Below are positions 61,580 through 64,000 of a DNA stretch of 64,000 bases, in pieces. The DNA is from CALKZN01 sp050633785 (GTDB lineage: Bacteria > Pseudomonadota > Gammaproteobacteria > Arenicellales > Arenicellaceae), in assembly GCA_050633785.1 (NCBI GenBank), contig JBOEHE010000046.1, positions 62,001 to 126,000 on the forward strand, in the 5' to 3' direction. The notes beneath the pieces were generated by a model that saw only the letters and a list, made by a program, of their open reading frames with translations, was not told where the DNA came from and did not search any database. Numbering within the stretch: position 1 is the first letter of the stretch; every line of letters starts with the position of its first letter. The translations under genes and the position numbers were made by a program.

Positions 61580-62367
61580 CAGGAAATCCCCCCTTCTTGA
61601 TCATCGTCAAGCTGTCGATGAAATTCAGATCCAATGACAAATTCACGCACACTGGCATTTTCTAACACTTGTGTGGTGGGGCCATCGGCAAGAATAGTTC
61701 CTTCATAAAATGCCACTACTCGAGGGGCAAATTTTTCAACGATTTCCATATCATGCTCAATGAATAACACCGCTGTTTCAGAGCTTTTCAGGGCTGTAAT
61801 CAAAACCTCCATAATGTGCATTTTTTCATCTGCACTGACACCACTGGTTGGTTCATCTAGAAACAATAAAGCTGGATTGCCAACGGTTGCCATAGCAATG
61901 TCAATCAACTTGCGTACTCCTTGAGCCAGTGTACCCACTTCCTGAGCAGAGTATTGAGCCACTTTAAATCGCTCCAGCACGCTCATAGCCTCTTCAATTA
62001 AACGCGGCGTCACTGCCGGTCTGAGCAATGCAGGTTTATACTGTTTCGCAACGGTTAAGGCTATGATGATGTTATCCAGAACGGACAGTTCCAGAAATAG
62101 CTGAGGTATCTGAAACGAACGACAAATACCTAAACGGGTAATATCGCGAGTGGGTTTGCCTGTGATATCCGCCCCACGATAGAGAATTTTCCCAGAGCTG
62201 GGAGCCAGATAGCCTGTGGCCATATTGACAAAGGTGGTTTTGCCAGCCCCATTGGAACCAATCACACCCATGATCTCACCCGAGTTAATTTTAATATTAA
62301 TATTCGAGGCAGCCACCACCGCACCAAAAGTACGTTCCAGATTGACCGTTTCAAGAATAGTACTCAT
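61579..62367 (-). CDS. Liv-type ABC transporter ATPase (LivG)
   Basis: This 262-residue ATPase has Walker A GVIGSNGAGKTTFVNMATGY, a signature-like GTLAQGVRKLIDIAMA (divergent LAQG for LSGG, common in some urea/amide LivG-like subunits) and Walker B LLFLDEPTSGVSADEK. It is translationally coupled to LivM (4-bp overlap) and LivF. Confidence 0.92.
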   Translation of the reverse strand: MSTILETVNLERTFGAVVAASNINIKINSGEIMGVIGSNGAGKTTFVNMATGYLAPSSGKILYRGADITGKPTRDITRLGICRSFQIPQLFLELSVLDNIIIALTVAKQYKPALLRPAVTPRLIEEAMSVLERFKVAQYSAQEVGTLAQGVRKLIDIAMATVGNPALLFLDEPTSGVSADEKMHIMEVLITALKSSETAVLFIEHDMEIVEKFAPRVVAFYEGTILADGPTTQVLENASVREFVIGSEFHRQLDDDQEGGIS

Positions 62368-63326
62368 GTTTCACCTCCTGTTTGAGCAGCAGATTGCTTT
62401 TTTTGCACCAAGGACCACAGTCCCTTAGGTAGAAAGATGATAGTCAGCAACATCAGCGTTCCCAGAATCATTTGCCAAGTATTTGGTGAGGCTTCAACCG
62501 CATAAACTCGAACAATTTCCAGAATAAAGGTACCAAAAAGCGGAGCCACTATGTTGCCCGTACCACTTAGAATAGACACGAAGACAAATTGCCCTGATGT
62601 CGTCCAGTTGGTCATTTCAGGATCAACATGCCCCAATGCCAAGGCCCAGAGCACACCGCCAATTCCTGAAACAGCCGCCGCAATAACGTACTTTATATGC
62701 ACAGCACGATGTGCCGATGTGCCGAGATACTCGAGACGTATTTCATTTTCGCGCAATGCTTCGCCGATATAGCCCATAGGGCTGCGTAAATATCGATTCA
62801 ACAACACCGCACAGAGGATAGCCGGAATACAGGTCGCTACATACAAAGCGTGTTTGGCCGTTGTTCCCTCTGGCGCCCAACCAAGGTAGGTGGCACTGGG
62901 CAGATTAAACCCATCAGTGCTGCCAAGCACCTCCAGTTTAGTCAGCAGGCCAAAGAGAATCATCGATAAAGCCAGAGACAACATGGCAAAGAAAATCTCC
63001 CGGTAACGGCGCAGCAAAAAACCCGCTAAAAAGGCCATGACTACACTGGCAACAGTTCCACAGGCCAGCAACACAAAGATGTCAGAAATCCCCAAAAACT
63101 TGCCTGCCATACCAGCAGCATAGCCACCAATGCAAAAATACAAACCCTGACCAAAACTCACCAGGCCAGCCCGCATTTGAATCATTACTCCCAGAGCCAC
63201 CAAGCCTGTCCCCAATGAGACTTGAATGTAGTTAACTACCCATTCAGGCAAAACAAATCCCATTACAATGAGAACCGGCAAGCCAAGAATAAGGAACCGT
63301 TCGGTTCGATCGAAATTAGTGCTCAT
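62364..63326 (-). CDS. Liv-type ABC transporter permease (LivM)
   Basis: This 320-residue inner-membrane protein has about nine membrane segments and LivM blocks: GVMIQMRAGLVSFGQGLYFC, YIGEALRENEIRLEYLGTSA and ILSGTGNIVAPLFGTFILEI. It overlaps LivH and LivG by 4 bp each. Confidence 0.92.
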   Translation of the reverse strand: MSTNFDRTERFLILGLPVLIVMGFVLPEWVVNYIQVSLGTGLVALGVMIQMRAGLVSFGQGLYFCIGGYAAGMAGKFLGISDIFVLLACGTVASVVMAFLAGFLLRRYREIFFAMLSLALSMILFGLLTKLEVLGSTDGFNLPSATYLGWAPEGTTAKHALYVATCIPAILCAVLLNRYLRSPMGYIGEALRENEIRLEYLGTSAHRAVHIKYVIAAAVSGIGGVLWALALGHVDPEMTNWTTSGQFVFVSILSGTGNIVAPLFGTFILEIVRVYAVEASPNTWQMILGTLMLLTIIFLPKGLWSLVQKKQSAAQTGGET

Positions 63327-64000
63327 ATTTTTCTCCCCTCAGACAAAGAAAACAGGCCATAAGGTTTGATGGTCAGCACCACCGCCATGACAAGATAGAT
63401 TGAAAACAGCTCCGCTGGAGGATAAAGGTGAACCGAAATAGCTCTGGCAAAACCGACAAATATAGCACCGATAATAGCTCCCCCTATACTGCCCATTCCA
63501 CCAATCACAATCACCGCAAAGGCCATGACTATGATTTCGGCACCGATACCTGGTACCACTGAAATCTGCGGGGCCGTTACTGCACCGCCTAATGCTCCCA
63601 GGGTTGCACCAATGATAAAAGTTATCGTAAAAAACAAGGTAACGTTGATGCCAAGTGCACTGCTTATTTCACGATCTTCGATAACAACCAATAACAGTTT
63701 TCCAGTGCGTGTACGATTGAGCCCCCACCACAAAGCGGCCCCACAGACCATAGCCAGAGCAATAAGGCTGAATTTATAAATGGTGTAAGGAATGCCCATA
63801 ATGTCAATGGTTCCGAGAAAATAGGCCGGTTGATAGGCTACGAGTGATTCAGTACCCCAAATCAGTTTGGTAGCATCCTCCAGAATGAGGAACAAAGCGT
63901 ATGTGACCAGCACCATCAACACTTCATCACGACCATACATAAACCGTAGAACACCTCGTTCAATGAGCAAACCAGCAATGATGCCCACGGCAATGGCCGC
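63323..64000 (-). CDS. Liv-type ABC transporter permease (LivH), N-terminus cut by window end
   Basis: At least 225 residues are in the window; the frame stays open to 64000 (AAIAVGIIAGLLIERG), so the true start lies outside, about 60-70 residues further. It has LivH-type membrane segments and the block VIVIGGMGSIGGAIIGAIFV. It is the first visible gene of the livHMGF-adh operon. Confidence 0.92.
   Translation of the reverse strand, partial: AAIAVGIIAGLLIERGVLRFMYGRDEVLMVLVTYALFLILEDATKLIWGTESLVAYQPAYFLGTIDIMGIPYTIYKFSLIALAMVCGAALWWGLNRTRTGKLLLVVIEDREISSALGINVTLFFTITFIIGATLGALGGAVTAPQISVVPGIGAEIIVMAFAVIVIGGMGSIGGAIIGAIFVGFARAISVHLYPPAELFSIYLVMAVVLTIKPYGLFSLSEGRKI

Noticed and set aside
1..64000. 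tRNA genes and CRISPR arrays
   Set aside because: No T-arm-like GGTTCGAATCC sequences within a cloverleaf context and no regularly spaced 25-40-bp repeats were seen; the attC sites are dissimilar and spaced by genes.

Overview
The window looks like a chromosomal segment of a Gram-negative gammaproteobacterium, probably marine and heterotrophic. The evidence is a bioB-F-H-C-D cluster with the bioH/bioC branch, a TorR-type response regulator, several TRAP and ABC importers, a sarcosine oxidase/serine catabolic cluster, and an array of integron attC sites ending in GCGTTA. Base composition is moderate to AT-rich between genes. I cannot name the genus. No tRNA, rRNA, CRISPR array or intact mobile element was seen.

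Region 1 (1-22.4 kb) appears to be one functional unit. It starts with the N-terminal part of a CoxL/xanthine-dehydrogenase-type molybdenum hydroxylase, a MocA-like molybdenum-cofactor nucleotidyltransferase and a beta carbonic anhydrase. An eight-gene minus-strand operon follows (10387 down to 2321): a TorT-like binding protein, a two-domain ABC ATPase, an RbsC-type permease, PxpA, a biotin carboxylase, PxpB, PxpC and a biotin carrier protein. The last four genes match the four parts of a urea carboxylase, split into separate polypeptides. Next come a cupin, the biotin operon bioBFHCD with a convergent bioA, a LysR regulator, a porin, an orphan TRAP-type binding protein and a second LysR regulator. 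Four promoters in this region (before the molybdenum hydroxylase, the transporter/carboxylase operon, bioB and the TRAP-type binding protein) share a 41-bp motif with a LysR-like T-N11-A core. The motif has the same orientation relative to the gene each time, with a -10-like hexamer about 17 bp downstream. My inference is a coordinated system: import a cyclic amide or N-heterocycle, hydroxylate it to a lactam, carboxylate and hydrolyse it with a biotin enzyme, and make the biotin and bicarbonate that the enzyme needs.

Region 2 (22.6-26.4 kb) holds a small cysteine-rich protein with an STN-like C-terminus, an OFA-type MFS transporter, a ferritin-like diiron protein, and an alpha/beta hydrolase fused to an acyl carrier domain. 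The last two overlap by 4 bp and may form a small biosynthetic module.

Region 3 (26.9-32.9 kb) is an attC-bounded cassette array, all genes on the minus strand, with no integrase in the window (a CALIN). It carries GNAT acetyltransferases, a HEAT-repeat protein, a DUF2513 protein, unknown proteins and a P-loop kinase gene broken by an in-frame TGA. From 33.1 to 35.7 kb lie a glyoxalase-fold protein, an Old Yellow Enzyme relative with an ArsR regulator, and a SnoaL-like protein.

Region 4 (35.8-46.1 kb) is a sarcosine catabolic cluster (glyA, sdaA, soxBDAG, purU, all minus strand) with a divergent GlxA/AraC regulator. It takes sarcosine to glycine, serine and pyruvate and recycles the one-carbon folate. 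Region 5 (46.4-55.0 kb) has a PutP-type symporter, a three-gene sensory system (response regulator, periplasmic binding protein, hybrid histidine kinase) and a DctPQM TRAP transporter. The putP and dctP upstream regions share a triple direct repeat close to GATGTAAAAA with 10-bp period, which suggests control by the response regulator between them.

Region 6 (55.5-64 kb) holds an ankyrin-like protein, a cold-shock/DUF1294 protein, and a Liv-type ABC importer (LivH cut by the window edge, LivM, LivG, LivF) with an iron-type alcohol dehydrogenase, a TRAP-type binding protein paralogous to the one in region 1, and a Liv-type binding protein.
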